In this document: positions 47,573 through 63,376 of the stretch, one piece after another | Layout: each line of letters begins with the position of its first letter | How positions within the stretch are numbered: the first letter of the stretch is position 1 | Source: Chlorokybus atmophyticus | Taxonomy: Eukaryota; Streptophyta; Chlorokybophyceae; Chlorokybales; Chlorokybaceae | Assembly (NCBI GenBank): GCA_009103225.1 | Contig: RHPI01000797.1 | Coordinates: 8,384 to 72,383 of the forward strand | DNA length: 64,000 nt | Reading direction: 5' to 3' | The notes under the pieces: generated by a model | The model's input: the letters and a program-made list of their open reading frames with translations, nothing else | Told to the model about the DNA's origin: nothing | Databases searched by the model: none | Position numbers and translations under genes: made by a program

Positions 47573-48654
47573 GTGGTTGTCACTCGCGGTTGGTTACTGA
47601 TGAGGAGATGAGTCAAGTGTTAGCGGAGTTGAGAGGTTCTTTGGAAGAGGATGAGAAGGGCAAGGAGGGGGAGGACAAGGAGAACGAGGAGGACAAGAAG
47701 GATGATGAGGAGGAGTTGGGTAGGGGCAAGCGAGTGAAAGGAAAACGTTGGTATGCGGCTTACGAGGAGCATCTAGCGGATGCGAGGTTGCTACCGAGAA
47801 AGGAACGGCTTCCTGCTTGTGCTTCAGCGAAGGAGAAGCCAAAGAAAAAGGCCAACCCGCCCAAGCCTGGAGCGCCTCCGAGGAAAAGAGGCCGGCCGCC
47901 AAAGCAAAAACCTGTTGAGGTTATTGAAGTGGCTTCTGATGAGCCTCCCAGCAAGCGTGTTTGCGTGGACCAAGTTGGAGCGAGTCAAGAGCCTGAAGGA
48001 AGCCAGTTGGGAGTTGGTGCTGGGGAAGTGAGGGAGAAGGTGGAGGGAGGGGAGCTTGTTGAGGCTGTTCTGCCTGCAAGAACCGCTTCTCAAGCAGAAG
48101 AGAAGGCAATATGTATGGAGAATGGAGTGCCTGCTGGAGATGAAAAGAGTAGTGTCAGTGTTAGTCCTGAGGCTACTACGCCCTTAGTTCTAGCTTTTGA
48201 GGAAGATGAGGAAGACGCCGAGAAGATAGAAGCCAAAGCTGCAGAACACAGCGAGAAGCCCGAAGGCCAAGAAGCCAATCTGGAAGCGCTGCCTGCCAAT
48301 AGTCGGCTACCACAAGTTGAGGTAGAAGGCAAACCTGAAGCAGTGAGTGATAGATGCGAAGCGCAAGATGAGGAGGGAGCGCACGCCACGCCTCCTTGCG
48401 TGAAGCGGCCGCGGTTTTCGCTCAACTTGGCTTCCGGCGAGTCCAGTCTGGATTCCAGAGCCATGGGTGTGGTGGACCTCACAGTCAGCACCCACTTGGG
48501 GCAGTGCAATGGCACCCCCGTTTCCGCTATCACATCTCGCTCCGCTCTGGCTTCCGCTTCCCCCGCTCTCACATCATCCAAACCGGTACCCGAGTTCATC
48601 GCTCGACTTAATGCTGTGCTTAGCACTGGAGGCTCGAGCAATAAGCAGAAGTGA
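39938..48654 (+). CDS. SWI2/SNF2 chromatin-remodelling ATPase, BRM/SNF2 subfamily
   Basis: A gene of about 8.7 kb with many exons. The ATG at 39938 starts [14 protein letters not shown], then an Asn-rich stretch and a long Gln tract (about 40,640-40,985). Three QLQ-like segments follow: [40 protein letters not shown] and [20 protein letters not shown]. An HSA region covers about 43,140-44,250 ([57 protein letters not shown]). The ATPase has [77 protein letters not shown] and [20 protein letters not shown] SnAC-like part ([20 protein letters not shown]) comes just before a poly-Asn tract, then a charged tail with an [12 protein letters not shown]-hook. No bromodomain is visible, unlike animal BRM/BRG1. 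Such motors slide or evict nucleosomes in the nucleus. Motif I has GTGKT where GLGKT is usual. Confidence 0.93.
41722..41795 (+). repeat. CACAAC hexamer repeat encoding a Gln-Pro tract
   Basis: About eleven tandem CACAAC-type hexamers translate as alternating Gln and Pro within an exon of the BRM-type gene, followed by His and Pro runs. Confidence 0.8.
42479..42602 (+). repeat. Intron made almost entirely of an ACCATC hexamer repeat
   Basis: A 124-bp intron (donor CAG|GTATGT, acceptor TTTTGTTTTCAG) contains about 17 perfect ACCATC copies from 42,487 to 42,590. Open frames across it (His runs, Thr-Ile runs) are artefacts of the repeat. Confidence 0.8.
45222..45270 (+). repeat. G-quadruplex-prone G-run in an intron
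   Basis: GGGTGGGTGGGTGGGGG and following G-runs lie just after the exon ending in YELLMGKK. Four or more G3 runs with one-base loops on the coding strand predict a very stable quadruplex in DNA and in the pre-mRNA. Confidence 0.7.
47519..47572 (+). repeat. AAC triplet repeat encoding poly-Asn
   Basis: About 17 AAC triplets in frame directly after the SnAC-like motif of the BRM-type ATPase. They probably form a flexible, length-variable linker. Confidence 0.85.
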
Positions 48655-49307
48655 CGATTGTGTGTCTTGTGTCGGTTGTGTGCATTGAAGAGTTGAACTA
48701 TTTTTGCCTTAGGTAGTGGTTAGCTATTGGTGGGCAGCTGTTTGTGCAGTTGCGCGTGAGTCAGGTGGGAGTGTACATGAAACGGTTGTTTCCGCCTGCT
48801 GCACTTGCATCTTGACAACGTCATGTTGTCACCCCGCCTATTGCGTAGATGCTGGACAAGCAGATGCACGCGGCATAACCTTTCCCGGTTGACCTTGCAG
48901 AAAGCGCACAACCTGTTGCCACTTGGGCTATGGTGTCGTATGTGCAACATGGTTGACAGTCCCTTGACAGTAGGCACATGCAAGTCCAAGTCGCAGTCTA
49001 TATGCATTCAGATATAATCTTGGATTGCCAAGGGAGTATCCTACATACAGCACGCTAATGTAATGTACAGCCTCACATACTAGCACCAACTACCGCTGCT
49101 CATTTGCAGCAATGCAGCAACAGCATCGTTGCCCAACAACACAGCCAACACAGCAACACAATCTTGCCCACGACCTCGCAGCGCCCGCAGCCTTGCATGC
49201 CGGCTGTCAAGGGGTCCCAACCAACGGCGCCAACAAGCAAGAGCCCTACAATGCATGCAAAACCACTGTGCCACGCCACTCCAAGATGGAGAAGTCCTCT
49301 GTACAAA
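48655..49307. other. Convergent 3' region, BRM-type gene and ISWI
   Basis: 650 bp lie between opposing stop codons. The stretch probably holds two 3' untranslated regions. I see no gene or RNA. Confidence 0.5.
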
Positions 49308-54430
<5,123 letters not shown>

Positions 54431-54702
54431 CGCCGCCGCCGCCGTCCCCAACGACCCCTGCAAAGCCCCACCTCACCAAACCCTAATTCAAAAACCCTAA
54501 TATTCAAACTGCGATGCGACTTCCCGCGCAATAATCGGTTCAGTGCAGGTTCAGCGTGTGCTGAACATTCTGTTCGCGGTGACGGGGCTAAGGGCGCTGC
54601 GTTACGTGTGACGCAAGCTTCAGTGTGACTGTTCACATTGTGAGCAACAACCTACATTACATGCACACTTCCACCACCGCCCACATGCTTCAGCGCTGAG
54701 GC
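54431..54702. promoter_or_regulatory. Divergent promoter, ISWI and D2HGDH, with two telo-boxes
   Basis: Only 272 bp separate the two start codons, so the promoters must overlap or be shared. Two telo-boxes lie on the ISWI side, AAACCCTAA at 54,478-54,486 and AAAACCCTAA at 54,491-54,500, about 50-70 bp from the ISWI ATG. Confidence 0.7.
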
Positions 54703-57490
54703 ATGTGGGCGGTGTCGCCGCTGAGGCGGCCGGCGACGTGCGCGTGGCGGACCAGGTGGTGGCCATGGACAGTGTCGTGCAGTGCGCCTGCCTCCACCAC
54801 CCCCTCGGACGCAGCGGGCAGGTCGAGGGGCAGCAGTGTCTGGGACCTTTCGGGCGTCAGCCGCGGCGGCGGCGGCGGCGCAGCTGCAGGTATACCAGGC
54901 CACACGAGCCAGGCTCTCCTGCAGCGGCGCGGCGCCATGACGGCGGCGGAGCAGGCAGGCGTTAGCCGCGATTCTCGTTTCGCCCACTTGCAGCCGGAGG
55001 ACGTGGCGTACTTCAGGCAGGTGGACCTTGCGTTGCGTTGAAGCAAACCTTAAGTATAGGCGCAGTTGTGTGATGTTCCTCTATGTATTATGATCATGCT
55101 TGGCATATTGTTATATAAATGGTGCTAGCATCCGTTTTCCTGCATTCGTTTGCTGTGGTAGCATGCAACTTGCATTGCCAGTGCGCCCCACTTTGTGTTT
55201 TAAGTTTCCACGCACAAGCAGGGCTCTTTGAGTACAGTTGTTGCTTTGTTGCAGAGGCCAATTCTTTGAATCGAAGCATCCGTCGCTATATTTTTGCAAT
55301 GCTGTGACCTTTATATTGAGGTGCGGCTACTGATGCGCAGGAAATAAGAAGCTGACAAGACGTTTGTCGTCCAGGGGCTTGTTGGGTGATTCTGGTGTCA
55401 TAACGGATGCCGACGAACTCAGCCCATTTAACAACGACTGGATGAACAAGTATCATGGCAAAAGCCAGATTGCATTGCGCCCCAAAACCACTGAGCAGGT
55501 GCGGGAGCGAAATTGTGGGGCATGGGAGTATTCTTTACTAGACCATCATGACTGGATGCTACTGCAGCGTAGCATGACTGGATGCTACTGCAGCGTAGCA
55601 TGCATGTGAGATAGACAACTAAACATTGCATGTGGCTATGCAGTCTACTAGTAGCAGGTTCGCTGACATAACACTTCTTCGTGTCTTGGCATGTTGCAGG
55701 TCTCGGAGATCATTGCCCATTGTAGCCGGAGAAGGTGATTGTCAGATTGCTCATTGTGACAATCATGCTGCTTGCAAGCCCCCTTTTATGCGAAGCATAT
55801 CGTGACTGCAGACTGGCAGTCGTGCCGCAGGGAGGCAATACTGGCCTTGTTGGCGGTAGCGTTCCGGTGTTTGATGAGGTGAACTTACTGTTGTTGGCAT
55901 GTGTATGTACGTCGCACGTGGCACATTGTCTGACTGTGCAGCAACCTTTCCACTGCAGGTTATTCTGTCAACCAGTGGCATGGATAGTATCCGGAGTCTT
56001 GATCAGGTAAAGCCGCTGGTGCAAGTATTTGCACTTGAGTTTTTGATAAAGATGTGCTAGTAGAACTACCAGCACATCGACAACAGCTGCCAGGAAAGGG
56101 CACGAGTCTCAACATATGACGTATCAGGTCTCAGGCATTCTGACTTGCCAAGCCGGTTGCATTCTCCAAACCCTTGATGATTATCTCTCGGATTACGGGC
56201 TTATGATGCCAGTGAGCTTTGGAGCAAAGGGAAGCTGCCACATCGGCGGAATGGTCTCAACCAATGCGGGAGGAGTGCACTTTCTGCGCTATGGCTCGCT
56301 GCATGGAACCGTTATAGGTAAACTAATGTTTGTGTTATGGTTGGAATGCTATGCACTGTAGTATGTACAGATCTGAAGCCATGTTGGCATGCATTGCAGT
56401 TGGTCAGCCAGCACGCACGCACATGCACGCACGCTCGCGCGCACGCAGCGGAAACTGGCTCGCACGTATGAACAGCACCACACCTGGCGACACACGCACA
56501 CACCCTCCCTCTCACACACACGCACGCACGCACGCACGAGGTCACACACACGGCGACACACATATGCCTAACGCCTTGACATATGCTGCAGGGCTGGAGG
56601 TTGTGCTGGCCGATGGCAGAGTGTTGGATCTGCTAAGCACGCTAAGAAAAGACAACACAGGGTACGACCTCAAGCAGCTGTTCGTCGGTGCCGAGGGCAC
56701 TCTCGGCATCGTGACTGCTGTGTCCATTCTGGCAGTCCCAAGACCTGTTTCGCGCGAGCTAGCCTTCCTCGCATGCCCAACATATGATGCCGTGCAAGCA
56801 ACATTTGTCGCAGCGCGGCAACATCTTGGCGAGGTGCTGTCCGCATATGAGTTTATGGACAGGGAGGCCCTTGACCTAGCTGTCACCCACCTTGATGGTG
56901 TACGTGACCCGCTGCCGGAGACTGAGTCCCCGCTTTACGTGTTGGTGGAAAGCAGTGGAGCTGATGAGGCTGGCAACATGAGAGCGAGGATGGAGCGGTT
57001 CCTTGAGGCAGCCATGAGTGAGGGACATGTTGTCGATGGCACCATCGCGCAAGATGACACGAAGGCGGGTGCGCTGTGGCGCATGCGGGAGGAGCTGTCC
57101 GTGGCATTGGTTAAGGCCGGTGCGGTGTACAAATATGATCTCTCATTGCCGATCAAAGATATATATCCATGCGTGGAGGCGATTCGCGAACGTGTTGGCT
57201 CGGAAGCAACTGTTGTTAGTTATGGGCACTTGGGCGACGGCAACTTGCATCTAAACGTGTCGCTACCCGCATATAGTGATAGCGTGTTTGCCCGAATCGA
57301 GCCGTTTGTGTTTGAGTGGGTTGCGGCCAGGCGCGGCAGCGTCAGTGCAGAGCATGGGCTCGGCCTCATGAAAGCCAAGGCGATTCACTACTCAAAACCC
57401 CCGCAGGCAGTGGCCCTGATGAAGCACATGAAGGACATGCTGGACCCTCACGGGTTGTTGAACCCTTATAAGGTGCTGCCACCCTCCTAG
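54703..57490 (+). CDS. D2HGDH: D-2-hydroxyglutarate dehydrogenase, mitochondrial
   Basis: Multi-exon gene for an FAD enzyme that oxidises D-2-hydroxyglutarate to 2-oxoglutarate, handing electrons to the electron-transfer flavoprotein. The ATG at 54703 gives an Arg/Trp/Ser-rich presequence that suits mitochondrial import, then [17 protein letters not shown]. Later exons give [19 protein letters not shown], the FAD-binding [38 protein letters not shown] and [11 protein letters not shown], then [20 protein letters not shown]. The C-terminal part has [18 protein letters not shown], the metal-binding [14 protein letters not shown] and [15 protein letters not shown], and ends in [10 protein letters not shown]. 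All active-site regions are present, so it should work. The GTG-rich start is my choice, and an internal Met near MTAAEQAG is possible. An intron holds a 26-bp tandem duplication. Confidence 0.95.
55547..55598 (+). repeat. 26-bp exact tandem duplication in a D2HGDH intron
   Basis: Two head-to-tail copies, 55,547-55,572 and 55,573-55,598. Each contains GCTAC and GTAGC arms around TGCAGC, so each can form a small hairpin. Confidence 0.9.
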
Positions 57491-59160
57491 CGTTTAGAAT
57501 TAGGGCGTAGTTGTATGATGTACAGTTGCATAACATCACGGTGTATATGTCAAAATACAGTTGAAGCTCAACTCCTGTGGTATCCTACGCTATGCAGTAT
57601 GTTGATTGTGTATCGACAAGTGCAGCATATCAGGTGCGCCGTGTCGTGTGTTGCACTCGTGCGTTCTGCCTGGGTGTTGCAGACCAGCAATTATGTTGTG
57701 TGCACAGGAAAACAGATTGATCAAGCAAGCAATAGGTGATCATGGCAGCAATAAACAATAAACAACAATAATAGCAAAGCATAACTGGATGGTTCGAGCC
57801 GCTAGGAATCTAAAACTTAATGGCACACCTAAGCACAGGTAGAGGCGACCGCAGTTCGCAAGATTCCCAGATGGCGCACTGATGAAGCAAGCGCCACACG
57901 TCAGCAACTGCCAGTGTGGCATTGCCGGGGATGGACTCGTGAATCGCTTGCAAGTGCCAGATGCTACAATTATGCGCACTATAAACAGCAAGGCAAAGAG
58001 GTAGCAACTGCTAGCATGCAGTGACAGAGGCTCCGTCACTCAGATACTATACATAGGGTATAGGCTGATTTGAGTAGCAGATGCAAAGGTAACGAAGGAG
58101 TACAAGCAAACAGGCACACAGGCACATAGCACAGCAGAGCAAGCAGAGACAGGGCAAGGTAGGGCTTTATTCCAGCAGGTGCATACACACTAACTATATG
58201 CTTAGCTAAGTGCGTTCGTGCAAGTGGGGCGGGTGAGTAGGCAGGGCAGTTGGGCAGGCAGCAAGCACCGCAACCTATAGCAACAGGTGCTGAGGGTATA
58301 TGAATCCATGATAACACACTATGCACAAAGTTCAATTCAACAACACATTATGCATAAAGGCCAACTCAACAACACCCACATCACCACACAAACTGTTCAC
58401 GACACCACATCTAGTCTACATAGCCTTCACCACAAATGCACCATACAATGTCATACAGCAATACTGCATAAGAAAGTCACATATGTTAGCAACATAACGT
58501 GATTGCAATTGTCAAAATCATGCACGCAATACATTTACAAGTGGTAAAGTTATTGTTGCCAAATGCATGCTTACTAATTTACAAACATATGTTATGGTAT
58601 CATCAAGTGCTCAACGGACACAAGTTTGTATGCTTCGTTTATTGCGGCGCATACCAAAGATACCGAAGTTTGCTAGACGCGCACAAGTGAAATTGACAAA
58701 ACATGTTGAAGTTATGGATTTGAGATATTGTTTGCACACTTTTCCTTTTATTACTTATATGGCGTAAGTATAACATAAATATCACATTTTGTTATTACAT
58801 ATACAATAGTTTACAATTTCAGTTCGCTTTCTATCACATTCAGTTGCGATACAAAGACCAATAACCGTGATCTTAATTAACAACAATGCCCCCCTGCGTA
58901 ATGAACTTCAGACTCACTCCCCCCCCCCTTTCCGATTAAAGATTTCTCCCCACAATATCGGGGGAAGGGCACCATGTTCGACGGGCGGCACTGTTTATGG
59001 TAGCACGATAATTTGATATCATGCTATATAACAATATGTTACAATTCAATTGGTCGATGACAACCCGTTTATTTATAAATAAACCGCTTTGATATATTAC
59101 CAAGCATAATTCATGGATAAGCAATGCATGAACAGCCTTCTTGATAACGGGGGAGGGAGG
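57491..59160. other. 3' flank of D2HGDH grading into an AT-rich island
   Basis: The first few hundred bases probably hold the 3' untranslated region. From about 58,300 the sequence becomes AT-rich like the other transposon-related islands in this window. Short frames at 58,500-58,770 show no family marks. I see no gene. Confidence 0.45.
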
Positions 59161-59265
59161 CGCGGCGGGGGGGGGGGGNNNNNNNNNNNNNNNNNNNNNN
59201 NNNNNNNNNNNNNNNNNNNNNNNNNNNNNNNNNNNNNNNNNNNNNNGGGGGGGGGGGGGGGGGGG

Positions 59266-59303
<38 letters not shown>
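59161..59303. other. N gap between G homopolymers
   Basis: 68 Ns (59,179-59,246) are flanked by long G runs on both sides. The size is unlikely to be real, and the adjacency of D2HGDH and NTF2 depends on this join. Confidence 0.9.
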
Positions 59304-59307
<4 letters not shown>

Positions 59308-59665
59308 TCCTGCCTTAATAGTTGTTGAAAACTTTGTAACAGACGTTGTAACAATATGACATGAAAGTTGAGAAATGACATGAAAAATGAAACTGTTACT
59401 TGAAGTTGCTGAATTGGTGTGAGAAATGCCGACTGGAGCGAACGGGTTCTCTTAAACCCTGTTTGCAACCCGATCTTCCAACCTCAGTCGGTTCAAGCCG
59501 TAGTTCTCAACATGCAACCCAACAGGCAGTTACGTTGACCGTGTTGTCTAGGGCTTGGTTAGGGTTCAGCTTGTCGGCATTGTGGCTAACGTTGTCGTCG
59601 TGGTCGTCGCCGTTGTCGCCGCAAACGGTGTGCTTGAACGACAGAAGCTTTTCGAGGCGGCCGCC
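59304..59665 (+). promoter_or_regulatory. NTF2 upstream region with telo-box-like motifs
   Basis: 360 bp between the gap and the NTF2 start. GGTTAGGGTTC at 59,557-59,567 lies about 100 bp before the ATG, and TTAAACCCTG occurs at about 59,451-59,460. Confidence 0.5.
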
Positions 59666-60895
59666 ATGGACGTGGACGCCATCGCCAAGGCGTTCGTGGA
59701 GCACTACTACAGCACGTTTGACGGCAACAGGTGAGTGCCGCTCAGGCCAGGCTGGGACGCTAGGGCATATCACATGGGCGAAGCCAAGCAGGCAGACTCT
59801 GGTTCGGCTTGCACCAGCACACCAGTTGTGCCGCATCTAGGCTGAGCTTAATAATACACGATCTATTGGGTTATTTTGCGGGTCGTCACTGTTCGTTGGG
59901 GCTTGCTGTTGGGCCATTTCATCTGTGTTTGATGTGCAGTCAACCTGAACATACTAGTTGATGCATTCCATGACACGATGTGTGCATACATGCACATGCA
60001 CACGTGCCCAACTTGCTAGCACTCCGTTTACATTTTGTGACTTTTGTCATCTTTTGGATGCATTATACAGCGTGCACGTGTGACTTGCATGCTCAACGTT
60101 TTACACGGAGAGCATAGTTATGTGCCGTTGAAGAGGACACAAGTTCAGAGAGGCCATGCATTTCCTACAGTTCGCCTTTGCTGAACTACATTGTGTAGGT
60201 CACTCAAATTATCTGAGCGTTGCATTGTACCTTGAGTCATGGTTGTAAGCCCGTGCAAGTCATCTTGTCTGCATGAGGTGGTTGATATTTCACAAGTCAT
60301 CTGACAAGTTGTGTCGTGCAGACCAAATCTGCAGGCGCTGTATCAAGAGCACAGCATGCTCACGTTTGAGGGCGAGAAGTTTCAGGGCCCGGCGGCAATC
60401 GCAGCCAAGCTAACAGGCCTTCCGTTCAAGCAAAGTCGCCACACTATATCGACCATAGACTCGCAGCCCTCTGGCCCACAAGGAGGACTCCTCGTGTTTG
60501 TGTCCGGCAACCTGCTCGTTGATGGCGAAGAACGACCGCTCAAGTTCTCACAGGTGTGTGCGTGTGCATGTGAGCATGTGTTCTTGCATGCACGCATGTG
60601 TGCTCGTGTTCGCATGTGTGTGCCTGTTTGTGTGTGCGCGCGCGTGCATGCTGGCCAGACCTACGTATGGTTCACATTTATGTAACAGCTTACTTGATTA
60701 ACACACAATGCATAGTGTGTGTTGACTTGAGATTGCCATGCAAGCACTGTGCACTGCCATCCCTCAACGCTTACTTGCTCATGGTTGTGCGACCAATTGA
60801 CATGTCTGTTCCTCGGGCAGGTGTTTCACTTGATGCCTGCTCAAGGCGGGAGCTACTTTGTCTTCAATGACATGTTCCGCTTGAATTACGCTTGA
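59666..60895 (+). CDS. NTF2: Nuclear transport factor 2
   Basis: Three exons: 59666-59730, 60322-60553 and 60821-60895 (stop TGA 60893-60895). Phases join cleanly to 123 residues, the usual NTF2 length. MDVDAIAKAFVEHYYSTFDG, LYQEHSMLTFEGEKFQG, FKQSRHTISTIDSQPSG and the end FHLMPAQGGSYFVFNDMFRL follow the single-domain NTF2 fold, which forms a dimer. NTF2 carries Ran-GDP back into the nucleus through FG nucleoporins. The start has a good context (GCCGCCATGG). Intron 1 is about 590 bp, and intron 2 opens with a TGTGCG-rich tract. Confidence 0.96.
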
Positions 60896-61672
60896 TCCCT
60901 GCTCAAATAACCCCGCTAGGCATTATCTTGTTGTATAGTCATTTGCAGTCGTTTGCAGGCACCTGCTGAGCAGCAGCATTGTACTTGCTTGAGTGTGGCC
61001 AGCTACTGTTTGCTCCATATCTGTTTGTGGTGATATGGTGAGGTTGTAACGCAATGTAGCGGTGTATCTTGTTCAGCGTGTTGAGCAACTACTATTATGC
61101 AAGTATATAAAGATTTCCTAGTTGTACACCCATGCAGCTACCTGTGCCGTGTCATTATGCATGCAATGCATTCGCTGATAATCTTATCTTGTTGCTCATC
61201 ACCTAATAGTGGTTTGATATCATGGCAGCAGCAGCTCCCACAGCCCTTGCATGAATTGTGTATGTCCTACATCTGTTCTGAGTACTTGTGACGTGTGCAC
61301 TTGCTTGCAAATGTCATTCTTCATCTGCTGTAAACCCTACGATAATACCACAAACTCAAACAATTGATGACAACAAGTCTGTTACAGCACGGGCGTTTGT
61401 CCGGCTTTGTAATGTCACACCATGCCCACCATACAACACCACACATTACTACATTGCACTCTTTACACAACTACACACGATTTTGTTCTGCATTTTCTGT
61501 ACACTACCATACACATGCTTGCATGCACAGCAGCTACACCGTCGCTGCTGAATCAACTCACAAAAGGTACAAACAATCAATAATCAACAACCAACCAACA
61601 ACCAACAACCAACACTAGGAAGGTACAACCAAATCCTTAGGTGCTGCAACACCCGCTTGGCCTGCATGTTGT
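60896..61672. other. 3' flank of NTF2, no gene seen
   Basis: Sequence of ordinary composition, with AT-richer parts and short CAAC/ACCAA repeats near 61,590-61,615. No coding or RNA feature is recognised. Confidence 0.45.
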
Positions 61673-61987
61673 TCAAAAGCATTGGGTGTTGGAGTGCATA
61701 ATGGGACAATGTTGCCGTCTTGTCTGACCGTTGTCGCGCATCAAAGGGACCATTTGCTGCAGCAACTGCATTTGCTGCTGCAGCTGGGCGTTGGTGTTGG
61801 CCTGCTCTTCTTGTACGCTTGCCAATTGTTGCGCCATGGCTTGCTGACCCTCAACCAATTGCTGAAGGACATGACCAACCTGTGGCTGCGCAGGCCACGC
61901 CTCAAACACTTCCGCAATATCATCAAATGCGTCTCCCGCTGTGCGTAATCTCTGAGCAATGTTGGGAGGTGGCTGCTGCCCAGCCAT
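61673..61987 (-). CDS. Small coiled-coil ORF, unknown
   Basis: Open frame from an ATG (61987-61985) of about 104 residues. It starts MAGQQPPPNIAQRLRTAGDA and has a Gln-rich heptad-like coil (about residues 40-85: LQQLVEGQQAMAQQLASVQE and onwards). Such Gln-rich coils occur at the N-termini of retrotransposon Gag-like proteins and in many unrelated proteins. I see no downstream domain, and the last 15 residues look like read-through into non-coding DNA. It could be a first exon or a relic. Confidence 0.35.
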   Translation of the reverse strand: MAGQQPPPNIAQRLRTAGDAFDDIAEVFEAWPAQPQVGHVLQQLVEGQQAMAQQLASVQEEQANTNAQLQQQMQLLQQMVPLMRDNGQTRRQHCPIMHSNTQCF

Positions 61988-63376
61988 GCCTGTCGACCTA
62001 CATCATAATCCTCAAGCTTCAAGCATATACAGCACCCGACATGTATGTCTGCATAGTACTGCAACTTTGAAACTGAAGCTCTGCCTTGCATGATAAGTTA
62101 CTGAGCAGCGCTGACCTGAGAAGCCTAAGGGTACGTACGTAGGTTATAGGGGCGGACAGCTGGCGTGCGCAGTGCGGCACATGCAGATACTTCCCAGGCA
62201 AGCAAGCAGCAGCAGCTGCGTCCAGCTCGCTCCCCGCCACCCCGCCGCCGCTGCCTCTGAACCTGCCGGTCCCTTAAAATGAGCCCGAAGCAAATCCTAA
62301 GAGCACAACGCCGATATCGGGCCCTCACGTGCCGGCATTGTTGGGTTTGGCGGTGGCACCGTGCACACGGTACAAGATGATAGCTTGTGTAACACCTGTG
62401 CACAAAAGATGCAAGAGGGAATGCATAACGTGCAAACCTACGTGCACATGCAATTCAACCAACACCACCAACACTCATCACATCGACCGGGGCAAGGCGC
62501 CTACATGCTGCCTGTGTTGCCATTGGAGGGGCATGTAAATGTCGCCTAGAGATGTGTTTGTGAGTGGTCACGGTAAGCACTACCTGTTGCCGCAATAAGT
62601 ATCCATAAAAGAAGCCCAGTGTCTACACATATCAGAGCCACACTTTGCATTGTGCAGGTGGTAGTGAACGCTGCTAATTAACGATAGGCTGTGCCACTTA
62701 TGCGCAACCATGCGGGTGCATTGCCGGTGGCTATGGCCTCCGATTTGCTGCCACTCAGCGAATCCGAGGCCATAGCCACCAGGCAATCCATATCAAAGTG
62801 CGCATTGTCAACAGAGCTTGCGCAAGTGTATTTTTTTTGTGAGATTGCCGTTTGCTGCCCAGGGCGTGGCTCTGTTGGAGAGAGCGACGACGGCCGCGTG
62901 TGCAGCTCCGGGTTGGCCGCCACCGCGACCTGCTCCTATGACGACCCTCTGTGACAGTGCTCATGGTGTGAGGCCTGCGCAACCGATGCGCGCTAGCGTT
63001 CATAGTTGTGTTGTCATGTGTCTTCGCGTTGTGATTGTTTGGAATTGCGCAGTTGTGTTAGCCGTATGGCTTTGACACTAGGACCTTGTAATCGTTTGAC
63101 ATATTATTTACATAGAGAGAGAGTTTGCTGCACAGCTCCTTTCAGGGGAGTACACATGCGAAGTAAACAATTTACATCACCGCAAGCGCGCACGTTGACT
63201 ATGTACAACAAGGGTACTGGAGACGAATATGACTGCACACGTACCGCACCATTGCCGTTCAACATTGCATGGCCCTCAACATGGCTGCATGCCAACCCTC
63301 TCCGCTTACAGAAACCCTGAATGTTCTTTCACGAAGCTGCAGGCGAAGCCAAATCTTCCCACACCCAAAACAATGG
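61988..63376. other. Intergenic region with a long hairpin, no gene seen
   Basis: About 1.4 kb. A GC-rich stretch near 62,200-62,260 could be promoter-like. A long imperfect hairpin lies at 62,721-62,786. The open frames on both strands there are reflections of the inverted repeat. Confidence 0.4.
62721..62786. repeat. Hairpin with a 25-bp stem and 15-base loop
   Basis: The left arm 62,721-62,745 pairs with the right arm 62,761-62,786 with one mismatch and one bulged A. The arms begin TTGCCGGTGGCTATGG and end CCATAGCCACCAGGCAA. Size and shape would suit a small-RNA precursor or the remains of a foldback element. Confidence 0.75.

Noticed and set aside
57785-57805. tRNA-like GGTTCGAGCC
   Set aside because: No matching acceptor stem, D-arm or anticodon arm can be drawn upstream.
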